Source: Parapedobacter tibetensis
GTDB lineage: Bacteria; Bacteroidota; Bacteroidia; Sphingobacteriales; Sphingobacteriaceae
Direction of reading: 5' to 3'
Length of the DNA: 64,000 nt
NCBI RefSeq assembly: GCF_024643205.1
Contig: NZ_JAMKQJ010000008.1
Span: 186,001 to 250,000, forward strand
Below the pieces are notes generated by a model. That model saw nothing but the letters and a program-made list of their open reading frames with translations, searched no databases and was not told the DNA's origin. Shown here piece by piece: positions 16,368 to 24,251 of this stretch. Every line of letters starts with the position of its first letter. Position 1 is the stretch's first letter. The translations under genes and the position numbers were made by a program.

Positions 16368-18473
16368 TTAAGCCGAGCACGACACGCATTCGTCTATGGT
16401 CGATTTGCGTGTACGGGTATAATACAGGGATTTCAATCCCATTTTATGTGCGAAGATGTAATACTTCGCTAAATCACGAGTAGAATCTTTCGAGTTGGTA
16501 TGCAGTATGGTGGATATTCCCTGGTCTACATGCCGTTGGATGACCGATACAAGGCGCAACACTTTCATCTGGTCCATGTCATATGCCGATTTGTAGTAGA
16601 AGTAGTTGTCATTGGTGAGGTATGGCATGGGGTAGTAGGTCGTGCTGTCACCATATTCACGCACTTCGATGATATCCACGATAGGCATTACGGAAGCCGT
16701 GGCGTTCATGATGTATGAAGTGGATTGGTTTGGTGCGATGGCTTGGCGATACGCATGGTACACCCCGTGTTCCTTCACTTGGTTTTTGAGTTCTTCCCAA
16801 TCGGCACGAGTTGGTATCCGGACACCTTCAAACAGCTCAGCTACTTTGTCATATACGGGCAAGTAATCTTTATCCAGATACTTGTCGAAGTAAGAACCGT
16901 CTGCATATGCAGATTTTTCAAAGCCCAAGAATGTGGTTTTCCGTTCACGTGCAATTTCCATGGAAGCCTGCAGCGAGTAAAAGTTGACCATCATGAAGAA
17001 TACATTGGCAAAATCGAGCGCTTCGTCACTCTCATACATGATGAAATTCTTGGCAAGGTACCCATGTAAGTTCATGGCACCCAAGCCCACGCTGTGCAGT
17101 TCGCGGTTGGCTTTTTGGATCGAGGGTACCATGGCAATGTTCGTCACGTCCGATACCATCGTCAGGGCACGCATAGCCGTTTTAACAGCTTGTTCCACCC
17201 TTTTGTTATCCATTACGGTGGCGATGTTGAGCGATCCCAAGTTACAGGAGATACCATAGCGTATGGTATCTTCCTGACCGTAAATATTAATGTCAGACAC
17301 TTCGGAAACCTGCATGATTTCCGTACATAAGTTGGAAAATTTGACTTGACCGATGCCATTTAGCGCATGCTCGCGGTTGGCATTTTCCTTGAAAAAGATA
17401 TAAGGATATCCACTTTCCTTCTGCGTCTGTGCGATTTTGACCAACAGATGGCGGGCATTGATTTTTTTCTTCTTGATTTTGGGATTAGTAATCAGTTCAT
17501 CATACATCGCATCCATATCCACTTCATCGAGGTACTTGCCGTATTCCTGCATCACCGTATGTGGGTGGATAAGGAAACAAGGTTCGTCGTTCATGGCCAG
17601 CTCCATGAATTTATCGGGAATAATCACGCCTATCGAGAGCGACTTGATGCGGACTTTTTCATCCACATTGATTTTCTTACAATCCAAAAACTCCTCGATA
17701 TCCGAGTGGAAGATATTGAGGTATACCGCACCGGCTCCTGGGCGTTGGCCAAGCTGGTTGGCATAGGAGAATGTATCTTCGAGGATTTTCATGATGGGAA
17801 GCACCCCGCCAGCGCGTCCTTCTACACCTTTGATGGCTTCGCCACGGGCACGGATTTTGGAGATGTTGAAAGATACTCCACCACCGATTGACGACAGTTT
17901 CATGGCTGAGTCTATGGCATAGCCGATACCATTGAGGTTGTCCCCGATTTCGTCAAGGAAGCAGGAGACCAATTCTCCCGAGCGCTTTTTCCCTGCATTG
18001 AGGAATGTAGGTGTAGCGGGCTGATACTCTTGGTTAATCAACAATTCGGCATATTGAAAAGCTTTGTCAATGCCCTCATGGCGAGCAAGAAACAATGACA
18101 CGGCAACCACACGGTCTTCGTAACGTTCCAAAAACTTTTCACCAGAGTCATCGCGAAGTGCATAGCTTTGAAAAAACTTGAATGCACTCATGAATGAGGA
18201 GAAACGGAATTTTTTAGCAAATACATAGTTATACACCTGCTCCATTTCCTCAAATGTGAACCATTCGTAGAAATTGATGTAGTAATTATGTTCAACGAGG
18301 TAATCGACTTTTTCTTTTAAGGTATAGAAGAAAACCGTGTTTTTATTCACATAATCCAAAAAATAAGAGCGCACGGCTTCTTTGTCCTTATGCAGGCTAT
18401 ATTCGTCATCATGTTTGGTCATGATTTCGTTATTGAGCAAAATCCAGCTCTTTGCTACCTCGTTCGTTACCAT
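16368..18473 (-). CDS. nrdE: Class Ib ribonucleotide reductase, catalytic subunit NrdE
   Basis: Reduces ribonucleoside diphosphates to deoxy forms. The 701-residue protein aligns by eye with Bacillus-type NrdE from the first residues (KSWILLNNEIMTKHDDEYSL), so the ATG at 18473 is kept although it overlaps nrdI by 44 nt; a later ATG at 18422 is possible. Visible signatures: TPTFLNAGKKRSGELVSCF with the first active-site Cys, GGGVSFNISKIRARGEAI, FSNLCTEIMQ with the catalytic Asn, Cys and Glu, and IAPNQSTSYIMNATASVMPI near the C-terminus. The C-terminal CVSCSA provides the redox pair reduced by NrdH. There is no N-terminal ATP-cone, typical of class Ib. Confidence 0.97.
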   Translation of the reverse strand: MVTNEVAKSWILLNNEIMTKHDDEYSLHKDKEAVRSYFLDYVNKNTVFFYTLKEKVDYLVEHNYYINFYEWFTFEEMEQVYNYVFAKKFRFSSFMSAFKFFQSYALRDDSGEKFLERYEDRVVAVSLFLARHEGIDKAFQYAELLINQEYQPATPTFLNAGKKRSGELVSCFLDEIGDNLNGIGYAIDSAMKLSSIGGGVSFNISKIRARGEAIKGVEGRAGGVLPIMKILEDTFSYANQLGQRPGAGAVYLNIFHSDIEEFLDCKKINVDEKVRIKSLSIGVIIPDKFMELAMNDEPCFLIHPHTVMQEYGKYLDEVDMDAMYDELITNPKIKKKKINARHLLVKIAQTQKESGYPYIFFKENANREHALNGIGQVKFSNLCTEIMQVSEVSDINIYGQEDTIRYGISCNLGSLNIATVMDNKRVEQAVKTAMRALTMVSDVTNIAMVPSIQKANRELHSVGLGAMNLHGYLAKNFIMYESDEALDFANVFFMMVNFYSLQASMEIARERKTTFLGFEKSAYADGSYFDKYLDKDYLPVYDKVAELFEGVRIPTRADWEELKNQVKEHGVYHAYRQAIAPNQSTSYIMNATASVMPIVDIIEVREYGDSTTYYPMPYLTNDNYFYYKSAYDMDQMKVLRLVSVIQRHVDQGISTILHTNSKDSTRDLAKYYIFAHKMGLKSLYYTRTRKSTIDECVSCSA

Positions 18474-18843
18474 AATATTTTTTTGCTGTTATAATATCTA
18501 TAAATTCTTTTACATCCTCCATGGTGCCGGAGAGTTCAAACTTCAATGCCAAAGGCAAGCCGTATTCCGATGCAATCTTGTCTCCAGCCAAGGCGAAATT
18601 TCTTCCCCAATTGCGGTTTCCACTCGAAGATACTGAGTGGAGGTATGAACTTGCATATTGCAGGAAGTTTTTCGTTGTTTCCGGTATCTCGCCAAACCGG
18701 GTGGTAAATGTCACCAAATGGCCATCATGTCCTACCTTCATCCCCGGTTGGATTTTTCGAACTGCCCATCCCGTCAAATCCGCCACCTTCTGCATGAATC
18801 GCTCCACGTTGCCCGTTTTGCTATCGTAATAAATCCATTCCAT
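18430..18843 (-). CDS. nrdI: NrdI flavodoxin-like protein for class Ib RNR
   Basis: Flavoprotein that supplies the oxidant for assembling the dimanganese tyrosyl radical in NrdF. Start 18843 gives 137 residues beginning MEWIYYDSKTGNVERFM, which matches the NrdI N-terminus; AAGGA 6 nt before it supports this over an ATG 16 codons upstream. FMN-site loops are visible: DSKTGNV (residues 7-13), VTFTTRFGEIP, and SVSSSGNRNWGRNFALAGD. The C-terminus has LKFELSGTMEDVKEFI. It overlaps the start of nrdE by 44 nt, a sign of translational coupling, and follows nrdH. Confidence 0.95.
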   Translation of the reverse strand: MEWIYYDSKTGNVERFMQKVADLTGWAVRKIQPGMKVGHDGHLVTFTTRFGEIPETTKNFLQYASSYLHSVSSSGNRNWGRNFALAGDKIASEYGLPLALKFELSGTMEDVKEFIDIITAKKYYGNERGSKELDFAQ

Positions 18844-18933
18844 GCCTGTGTCCTTTTTAGCTGATGAACCCCCAAATATTGGGGCCTCCAATTTTTTCTT
18901 TTTTCTTTTGAAGTTTAGTTTTTGTTTTCGACT

Positions 18934-19170
18934 TTACTGTACGATCAATGCCGATAGCTCTTCCGGTTTGAAACCAATGATGCGCTGGGTTTCCTGATTT
19001 TGGTTCAATACAATGACCGTAGGTACGGTACGAACTTTGAATTGAATGGCCAACTCCGGTTTGTCAAAAGGATTCACTTTTTCATAGTCGATGCCCTTGC
19101 GGTCGAGGAATTCAGATACTTGATTGCAAGGAGCGCAATCGTTTTTTTCGAATTTTATGATTCTGGTCAT
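18934..19170 (-). CDS. nrdH: NrdH-redoxin, electron donor for NrdEF
   Basis: Small glutaredoxin-like protein with thioredoxin-like behaviour that reduces the NrdE C-terminal cysteines. Start at the ATG 19170 gives 78 residues: MTRIIKFEKNDCAPCNQV, with the redox pair Cys12/Cys15 in CAPC. VRTVPTVIVL contains the cis-Pro of the fold, and GFKPEELSALI ends it. An ATG 14 codons upstream would add a hydrophobic tail with no counterpart in the family. The CAPC motif differs from the usual C(M/V)QC of NrdH, so a small thioredoxin or glutaredoxin label is the alternative; operon position favours NrdH. It is the first gene of the nrd operon. Confidence 0.85.
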   Translation of the reverse strand: MTRIIKFEKNDCAPCNQVSEFLDRKGIDYEKVNPFDKPELAIQFKVRTVPTVIVLNQNQETQRIIGFKPEELSALIVQ

Positions 19171-19538
19171 GTGTAGTAAGATTTTAATGTTCAACAATAA
19201 TTGGATTCCCAATGTTTTCCGGTAGATTTCCCGGTAATTTTTGTTGTTGGGGCCGGTGATTTTCGGCCTTGAACAAATATCAGCTATTTACTTTGAGTGC
19301 GGTAGTAATTGTTATCAACAGATGTTGAATTATTCACAATGTGAATAAGTTTTGTGAGGTATTTAATGTTTAAAATACTGAATATAAATACTTTGTAAGG
19401 TTGTTAATATTTTCTTAACGTATAAATGTTGATAATATCGGGGTTATTTCGGTACACTTATTGTATGCGGCAGCCTTGCTACAAAGTGGGGATTGAGGCC
19501 GGGGGGATGCATTGGATTTCAATAAAGGGATTACCTAA
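19171..19538. other. 368-bp AT-rich intergenic region, nrd control region
   Basis: No gene is seen. It lies between the end of ilvA and the start of nrdH, both on the minus strand. It holds the DnaA-box palindrome described separately and, at 19532-19550, a small hairpin TACCTAAT/ATTAGGTA that overlaps the ilvA stop and could be a weak terminator for the ilv/leu operon. No exact TAnnTTTG box was found for the minus strand. Confidence 0.6.
19312..19435 (-). promoter_or_regulatory. DnaA-box cluster upstream of nrdHIEF
   Basis: TTATTCACA (19330-19338) and its inverted copy TGTGAATAA (19340-19348) form a perfect 9-1-9 palindrome. Each half fits the DnaA consensus TTATnCACA exactly. Two further one-mismatch boxes flank it: TTATCAACA at 19312-19320 and the reverse form TGTTGATAA at 19427-19435. 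The cluster is 140-265 bp before nrdH. In E. coli, DnaA binds boxes in the nrdAB promoter, so DnaA control of RNR here is plausible. A different dimeric regulator that recognises the palindrome cannot be excluded. Confidence 0.55.
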
Positions 19539-20771
19539 TCAAATTAGGTATTCAAATAACGTTTGGTCACTATTTACTTCTTTAAAATCAAAGCGGTGCT
19601 GCCGCATACGATCCACCAATGCGGTATAATCTGAGGCCTTCTGCAATTCAATGCCTACCAGGGCTGGTCCTCGTTCGCGTTGCGTCTTTTTAATAAAATC
19701 GAAGCGGGTGATATCATCATGTGGCCCCAATACTTCATTAACAAATAATTTGAGGGCGCCGGGACGTTGGGGGAAACGAACAATGAAATAATGCTTTAGG
19801 CCTTCATAAAGTAAGGAAAGCTCCTTGATTTCGCCCATGCGGTCGATATCGTTATTACCACCACTAAGGATGCACACTACCTTTTTGCCCTTGATTTCAT
19901 CCTGGTAGAAATCGAGGGCAGCCACCGCCAGCGCTCCCGCGGGTTCAGCCACAATAGCGTCTTTATTATACAGTTCGAGGATAGTCGTACATATTTTGCC
20001 CTCAGGAATGAGCCGCATATCGTTCAATAGGGGGCTGCAAAGGCTATAGGTGAGATCGCCTACGCGTTTCACGGCGGCACCATCCACAAACCGGTTGATG
20101 TTAGTTAACGTAACGGGTCCGCTTTGCTCCAACGCAGTTTTCATGGACGGTGCGCCCGCTGGCTCTACACCATAAAGCATGATTTCGGGTTTGACCGCTC
20201 GGAGATATGTTCCTGTTCCTGCAGCCAGTCCACCACCACCTATGGGTATGATCACCATATCTATATCGGGTTCATCCTGCAGGATTTCTACCCCCACGGT
20301 ACCCTGTCCCTCGATAATGTCGCGGTCGTCAAATGGGTGTATGAATGCCATGTCCCGTTCGGCGGAATAAGCCAATGCCGCATGTTGGCAATCATCAAAT
20401 GTATCCCCTGTGAGGATAATTTCAATATGGCCATTGCCAAACATTTCCGTTTGGCTGATTTTCTGCTTGGGCGTGGGCTCTGGCATAAATATCACCCCTT
20501 TAATGCCAAGTTTTTTGCATGAAAAGGCCACCCCTTGAGCGTGGTTCCCGGCACTTGCACAAACCACGCCTTTTCCTCGTTCGGCTTCGGTGAGTTTGCT
20601 GATTTTATTAAAAGCGCCGCGCAATTTGTACGAACGTACCACCTGTAAATCCTCCCTTTTGAGGTATACAGTTGCACCATACATTTTCGAAAGCCTTTCG
20701 CTGTATTGCAAGGGCGTATGGTTGGTTACCCCTTTCAGGCGGTCAGCGGCAGCAAGGATGGCCCGCTCCAT
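19539..20771 (-). CDS. ilvA: Threonine dehydratase (threonine deaminase)
   Basis: PLP enzyme that turns L-threonine into 2-oxobutanoate and ammonia, the first step of isoleucine synthesis. The protein is 410 residues, the short form with one C-terminal regulatory segment, compared with about 510 in E. coli. The PLP lysine is Lys49 in VVRSYKLRGAFNKI; the phosphate-binding glycine loop is PIGGGGLAAGTGTY, and CILSGGNND lies near residue 320. The C-terminal ACT-like part (HYFIVRFPQRPGALKLFVNE) suggests isoleucine feedback control. It is the last gene of the operon, 3 nt after leuB. The stop lies in a small hairpin. Confidence 0.96.
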   Translation of the reverse strand: MERAILAAADRLKGVTNHTPLQYSERLSKMYGATVYLKREDLQVVRSYKLRGAFNKISKLTEAERGKGVVCASAGNHAQGVAFSCKKLGIKGVIFMPEPTPKQKISQTEMFGNGHIEIILTGDTFDDCQHAALAYSAERDMAFIHPFDDRDIIEGQGTVGVEILQDEPDIDMVIIPIGGGGLAAGTGTYLRAVKPEIMLYGVEPAGAPSMKTALEQSGPVTLTNINRFVDGAAVKRVGDLTYSLCSPLLNDMRLIPEGKICTTILELYNKDAIVAEPAGALAVAALDFYQDEIKGKKVVCILSGGNNDIDRMGEIKELSLLYEGLKHYFIVRFPQRPGALKLFVNEVLGPHDDITRFDFIKKTQRERGPALVGIELQKASDYTALVDRMRQHRFDFKEVNSDQTLFEYLI

Positions 20772-20774
20772 GTG

Positions 20775-21857
20775 CTAACTAACAATCAAGTCCGGGAGCC
20801 CGATGTTGGCTACCAACCAATCGCCCACCTCGCTGGTTTTATATGCTTTATTGCTTCCTGCCAAGTCTTCGGTCACGATTCCTTCGGTCAATGATTTGTT
20901 TACAATCGCCCTGATGAGGGCCGCTTCTTCCTTGAGGCCGAAAGCATCTTCAAACATCATTGCGGCCGAAAGCACGGTTGCCAACGGGTTGGCGATGTCT
21001 TTTCCGGCTGCCTGTGGATATGAACCGTGTATGGGCTCGAACAGGGAGGTATGGATACCAATAGAAGCGGAAGGCATCAGTCCCATGGAGCCGGAAATAA
21101 CGGAAGCTTCATCCGTGAGGATATCACCAAAAAGATTTTCAGTGATAAGCACGTCATAGGAGCTGGGCCATTGCACCAAGCGCATGGCCACGGCATCCAC
21201 AAACTCATAGCTTACTTCCACTTCAGGGAAGTCCTTTTCCATGTCTTGGACGGTTTCACGCCACAGGCGTGAACTCTCCAACACATTGGCCTTATCCACA
21301 CAGCAAAGTTTCTTGCGTCTGCTCATGGCCATTTCAAATCCGAGCTTGGCTAAGCGTTGCACTTCCTCACGGGTATACGTACAGGTGTCAAAAGCGGTTT
21401 CCCCATTGTCTTTTCTTCCCCTTTCACCAAAATAAATACCTCCGGTCAGCTCTCGGAGAATGATTAGGTCGGTCCCTTCAATCCGCTCCCTTTTTAAGGG
21501 AGAGTTGTCTATCAAAGAAGGAAACGTAAAGGTAGGGCGTACGTTGGCAAAAAGACCCAGTTTCTTGCGCATCTTCAACAATCCCTGCTCGGGGCGTACC
21601 GGGGCTTTGGGGTCGTTGTCATAACGAGGATGACCGATAGCCCCAAAAAGTATCGCATCGGCCGCCATGCAAATGGCATGGGTCGATTCAGGATAAGGAT
21701 CGCCCACAGCGTCAATTGCGGCAGCACCTGTTAATGCCGATGTCCAATTTACTTGATGGCCGAATTTCTCCGATATGGCATCCACAACTTTTACGGCTTG
21801 GTCAATGACTTCAGGTCCAATTCCATCGCCGGGTAAAAGCGCTATATTTAATTCCAT
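20775..21857 (-). CDS. leuB: 3-isopropylmalate dehydrogenase
   Basis: NAD-dependent oxidative decarboxylation of 3-isopropylmalate to 2-oxoisocaproate, the third leucine-specific step. The 360-residue length is standard. Family features: LLPGDGIGPEVI at the N-terminus, RKKLGLFANVRP, the substrate-binding IILRELTGGIYFGERG, LCCVDKANVLESSRLWRE with the catalytic Lys, and the signature NLFGDILTDEASVISGSMGL. The C-terminal FEPIHGSYPQAAGKDIANPL binds NAD. It lies 25 nt after leuA2 and 3 nt before ilvA. Confidence 0.97.
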   Translation of the reverse strand: MELNIALLPGDGIGPEVIDQAVKVVDAISEKFGHQVNWTSALTGAAAIDAVGDPYPESTHAICMAADAILFGAIGHPRYDNDPKAPVRPEQGLLKMRKKLGLFANVRPTFTFPSLIDNSPLKRERIEGTDLIILRELTGGIYFGERGRKDNGETAFDTCTYTREEVQRLAKLGFEMAMSRRKKLCCVDKANVLESSRLWRETVQDMEKDFPEVEVSYEFVDAVAMRLVQWPSSYDVLITENLFGDILTDEASVISGSMGLMPSASIGIHTSLFEPIHGSYPQAAGKDIANPLATVLSAAMMFEDAFGLKEEAALIRAIVNKSLTEGIVTEDLAGSNKAYKTSEVGDWLVANIGLPDLIVS

Positions 21858-21882
21858 GATGATATACGTTTTTATTGATAAA

Positions 21883-23439
21883 TTACTCTGTAATAGATGC
21901 CGCTTCCAATTGGTCTACATTTAACAAAATATTCAGCATGCGTTGGGTGGCTTTTATTGCACTGACGGTTTGATCGGAATCCAACCCCCGAGTCAGAAAT
22001 GTCTTGTTGTCCGTTTCCCAAGTGATGGTGGTTTCGCATAATGCATCGGTGTTGCTACCGGGCGCAATCCGTACGCTATAATCAACCAATTTGGGCAATT
22101 TGATTTTATTTTTGGTGTAGGCCCTTTTCAGCGCAATCATAAAGGCATCAAACTGCCCATCACCCTGCGCATGTTCTTCAAATAGTGCGCCATTTATCCA
22201 TACCGCAACGGTGGCAGAAGGGCGCAAACCCTTTGAATGGGTCAATACATAAGATTCCACTAAGATTTTTTCTTGAAGCGCTTTGGTTGTCAGTACATCG
22301 GAGATGATATAAGGGAGATCCTCTTTCGTAACGGTTTCTTTCTTGTCACCGAGCTCAATCACCCGTTGTGTCACTTTCCTTAGGTCCTCCTCATTCAGTT
22401 TCAATCCTAGTTCTTGCAGATTTTTCTCAATGTTTGCCTTTCCTGAAGTTTTTCCGAGGGCATATTTGCGTTTCCGGCCAAACCGTTCGGGGAGGAGGTC
22501 GTTATAGTACAGGTTGTTTTTATTGTCGCCATCCGCGTGGATACCGGCAGTTTGGGTAAATACATTGTCGCCCACAACCGGTTTGTTGGCGGGTATCCGC
22601 ACGCCCGAAAACGTTTCTACCAATTTACTTATGGTATAGATATAGGATTCTTTCACCTTGATTTCCACTTCGGGCAGAAAGTCGTTGATTACGGCTACCG
22701 CACTGGCCAGCGGGGCATTTCCTGCCCGTTCGCCCATACCATTCACGGTCAAATGCAGTCCGTTTACACCGGCTTTTACCGCCTCTACCACATTTGCTGT
22801 GCCCAGGTCATAATCATTATGTGCATGGAAATCAATATGGGTTTTCGGATAGCGAATCCTTAACGCTGAAATATATTCAAGTGTTTCAGAGGGGGTAAGT
22901 ATGCCGAGCGTATCGGGGAGCAGGATTCGTTTTATGGGTTGGGTTGCCAAAAAATCCAGGTATTGCAATACGTAATCTGGTGAATGGCGCATGCCATTAC
23001 TCCAGTCTTCTAAATAAACATTGGTAGCAATCCCATTTCCCTCAGCCAGTTCAATGACAGCGGCTACTTCATCGAAATGCTGTTGCGGTGTTTTCCGCAG
23101 TTGGTGAGTCAGGTGGTTTAGCGATCCTTTGGTCAATAGGTTCTGCACCTGTACACCAGCTCGTTGCATCCATGCTATGGATGTGCCATTATCGACGAAA
23201 GAAAGCACTTCAACGCGATTTAAACACGAATGGTTGTCCGCCCATTTCGTAATGGCCTTCACTGCTTCAAATTCTCCTTGGGAAACGCGGGCAGAAGCTA
23301 CCTCCACCCGGTCTACGTGAAGTTCTTCCAGCAGCAATTGTGCTATGGTGAGCTTCTCTGAAACCGAGAACGACACGCCCGAGGTTTGTTCACCGTCGCG
23401 CAATGTCGTATCCATGATTTCTATTCTCCTTCTTTTCAT
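21883..23439 (-). CDS. Second LeuA-type synthase (LeuA2; isopropylmalate or citramalate synthase)
   Basis: A DRE-TIM metallolyase condensing acetyl-CoA with a 2-oxo acid. Start 23439 gives 518 residues beginning MKRRRIEIMDTTLRDGEQTS; longer starts cross sequence affected by an assembly duplication. The DTTLRDGEQ metal site, HAHNDYDLGTANVVEAV, and VNGMGERAGNAPLASAVA are intact, as is a C-terminal LeuA dimer/regulatory domain (about 395-510). It differs from the LeuA at 25726-27234, and matches the Bacteroidota paralogue often labelled alpha-isopropylmalate synthase 2. It could be a citramalate synthase making 2-oxobutanoate precursors from pyruvate; the sequence alone does not settle this. It lies between leuD and leuB. 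Confidence 0.85.
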   Translation of the reverse strand: MKRRRIEIMDTTLRDGEQTSGVSFSVSEKLTIAQLLLEELHVDRVEVASARVSQGEFEAVKAITKWADNHSCLNRVEVLSFVDNGTSIAWMQRAGVQVQNLLTKGSLNHLTHQLRKTPQQHFDEVAAVIELAEGNGIATNVYLEDWSNGMRHSPDYVLQYLDFLATQPIKRILLPDTLGILTPSETLEYISALRIRYPKTHIDFHAHNDYDLGTANVVEAVKAGVNGLHLTVNGMGERAGNAPLASAVAVINDFLPEVEIKVKESYIYTISKLVETFSGVRIPANKPVVGDNVFTQTAGIHADGDNKNNLYYNDLLPERFGRKRKYALGKTSGKANIEKNLQELGLKLNEEDLRKVTQRVIELGDKKETVTKEDLPYIISDVLTTKALQEKILVESYVLTHSKGLRPSATVAVWINGALFEEHAQGDGQFDAFMIALKRAYTKNKIKLPKLVDYSVRIAPGSNTDALCETTITWETDNKTFLTRGLDSDQTVSAIKATQRMLNILLNVDQLEAASITE

Positions 23440-23491
23440 TAAAATAAATTGTTCTTTAACGGCAATGAAGCTTGCATGAGCTGTCTTATTT

Positions 23492-23722
23492 ATGTCCTTT
23501 TTTGAGCGGTAGCTCATGCAGGTTTCATCAGCTATAAAGGGAGCTTCTTCGCAAATTCCTCAATATCGGATTGTATATTGAGCAAGTAATCGATATCATC
23601 AAAGCCNATGTCCTTTTTTGAGCGGTAGCTCATGCAGGTTTCATCAGCTATAAAGGGAGCTTCTTCGCAAATTCCTCAATATCGGATTGTATATTGAGCA
23701 AGTAATCGATATCATCAAAGCC
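23492..23722. repeat. 115-bp exact duplication around a single N (scaffold join)
   Basis: Positions 23492-23606 are repeated exactly at 23608-23722, with one N at 23607 between them. The repeat includes the 3' end of leuD, so 23532-23606 is an orphan copy of the leuD tail. As with the join at 15149, this is what unmerged overlapping contig ends look like. Removing one copy and the N shortens the leuD-leuA2 gap from 208 to 92 nt. Confidence 0.92.
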
Positions 23723-24244
23723 GTTCAACATATTGCTTTTTTTATAGCTATTGATATCAAACGACTCCTTGTCTCCAGTTGACAGTATCGAGATGGTCTG
23801 CTCGGGCAAATTTACTTCCAACTCGGTGTCGGGGTCGTGGTAAATTGCCGCAAATATTTTTTCCAGGAAACCGGCACTTACCTGCACAGGCAATACACCA
23901 ATATTCAGGCAGTTGTTCCTGAAGATATCGGCAAAAAAGCTGGATACTACACATCTGAAGCCATAGTCATAGATGGCCCATGCCGCATGTTCCCTGGATG
24001 AGCCGGAGCCAAAATTCTTACCGCCTACAAGGATTTTTCCTTTATATACCGGATTGTTCAGTACAAAATCCCCTTTTGGTGTACTGTCCGGATTATACCG
24101 CCAGTCGCGGAAAAGATTATCGCCAAATCCGACGCGTTCGGTGGCTTTCAGGAATCGGGCAGGTATAATCTGGTCCGTATCCACATTTTCGATGGTAAGC
24201 GGAACCGCTGTACTTTTTAATATATTGAAGCTATCGTATGCCAT
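23648..24244 (-). CDS. leuD: 3-isopropylmalate dehydratase small subunit
   Basis: Swivelling-domain subunit of isopropylmalate isomerase, which works with LeuC to convert 2- to 3-isopropylmalate. The protein is 198 residues. It contains VDTDQIIPARFLKA near residues 20-35 and the family motif GGKNFGSGSSREHAAWAI, followed by SSFFADIFRNNCLNIGVLPV. The stop at 23648 is in the right-hand copy of an assembly duplication, but the whole gene from 24244 is intact. leuC ends 7 nt upstream, so the two subunits are coupled. Confidence 0.97.
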   Translation of the reverse strand: MAYDSFNILKSTAVPLTIENVDTDQIIPARFLKATERVGFGDNLFRDWRYNPDSTPKGDFVLNNPVYKGKILVGGKNFGSGSSREHAAWAIYDYGFRCVVSSFFADIFRNNCLNIGVLPVQVSAGFLEKIFAAIYHDPDTELEVNLPEQTISILSTGDKESFDINSYKKSNMLNGFDDIDYLLNIQSDIEEFAKKLPL

Positions 24245-24251
24245 GTCAAAA

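Noticed and set aside
17367..17891. 174-codon plus-strand frame opposite nrdE
   Set aside because: Antisense shadow; nrdE matches its family over the whole length.
19330..19348. Palindrome read as a Crp/Fnr site or NrdR box
   Set aside because: The half-sites face the wrong way for TGTGA-n6-TCACA, it lacks TTGAT-n4-ATCAA, and it does not match the NrdR box pattern ACAnTATATnT. The DnaA-box reading fits each half exactly.
23440..23517. Upstream extension of leuA2 to 23517
   Set aside because: The added residues have no family counterpart and enter the duplicated assembly segment; the ATG at 23439 matches known LeuA2 starts.
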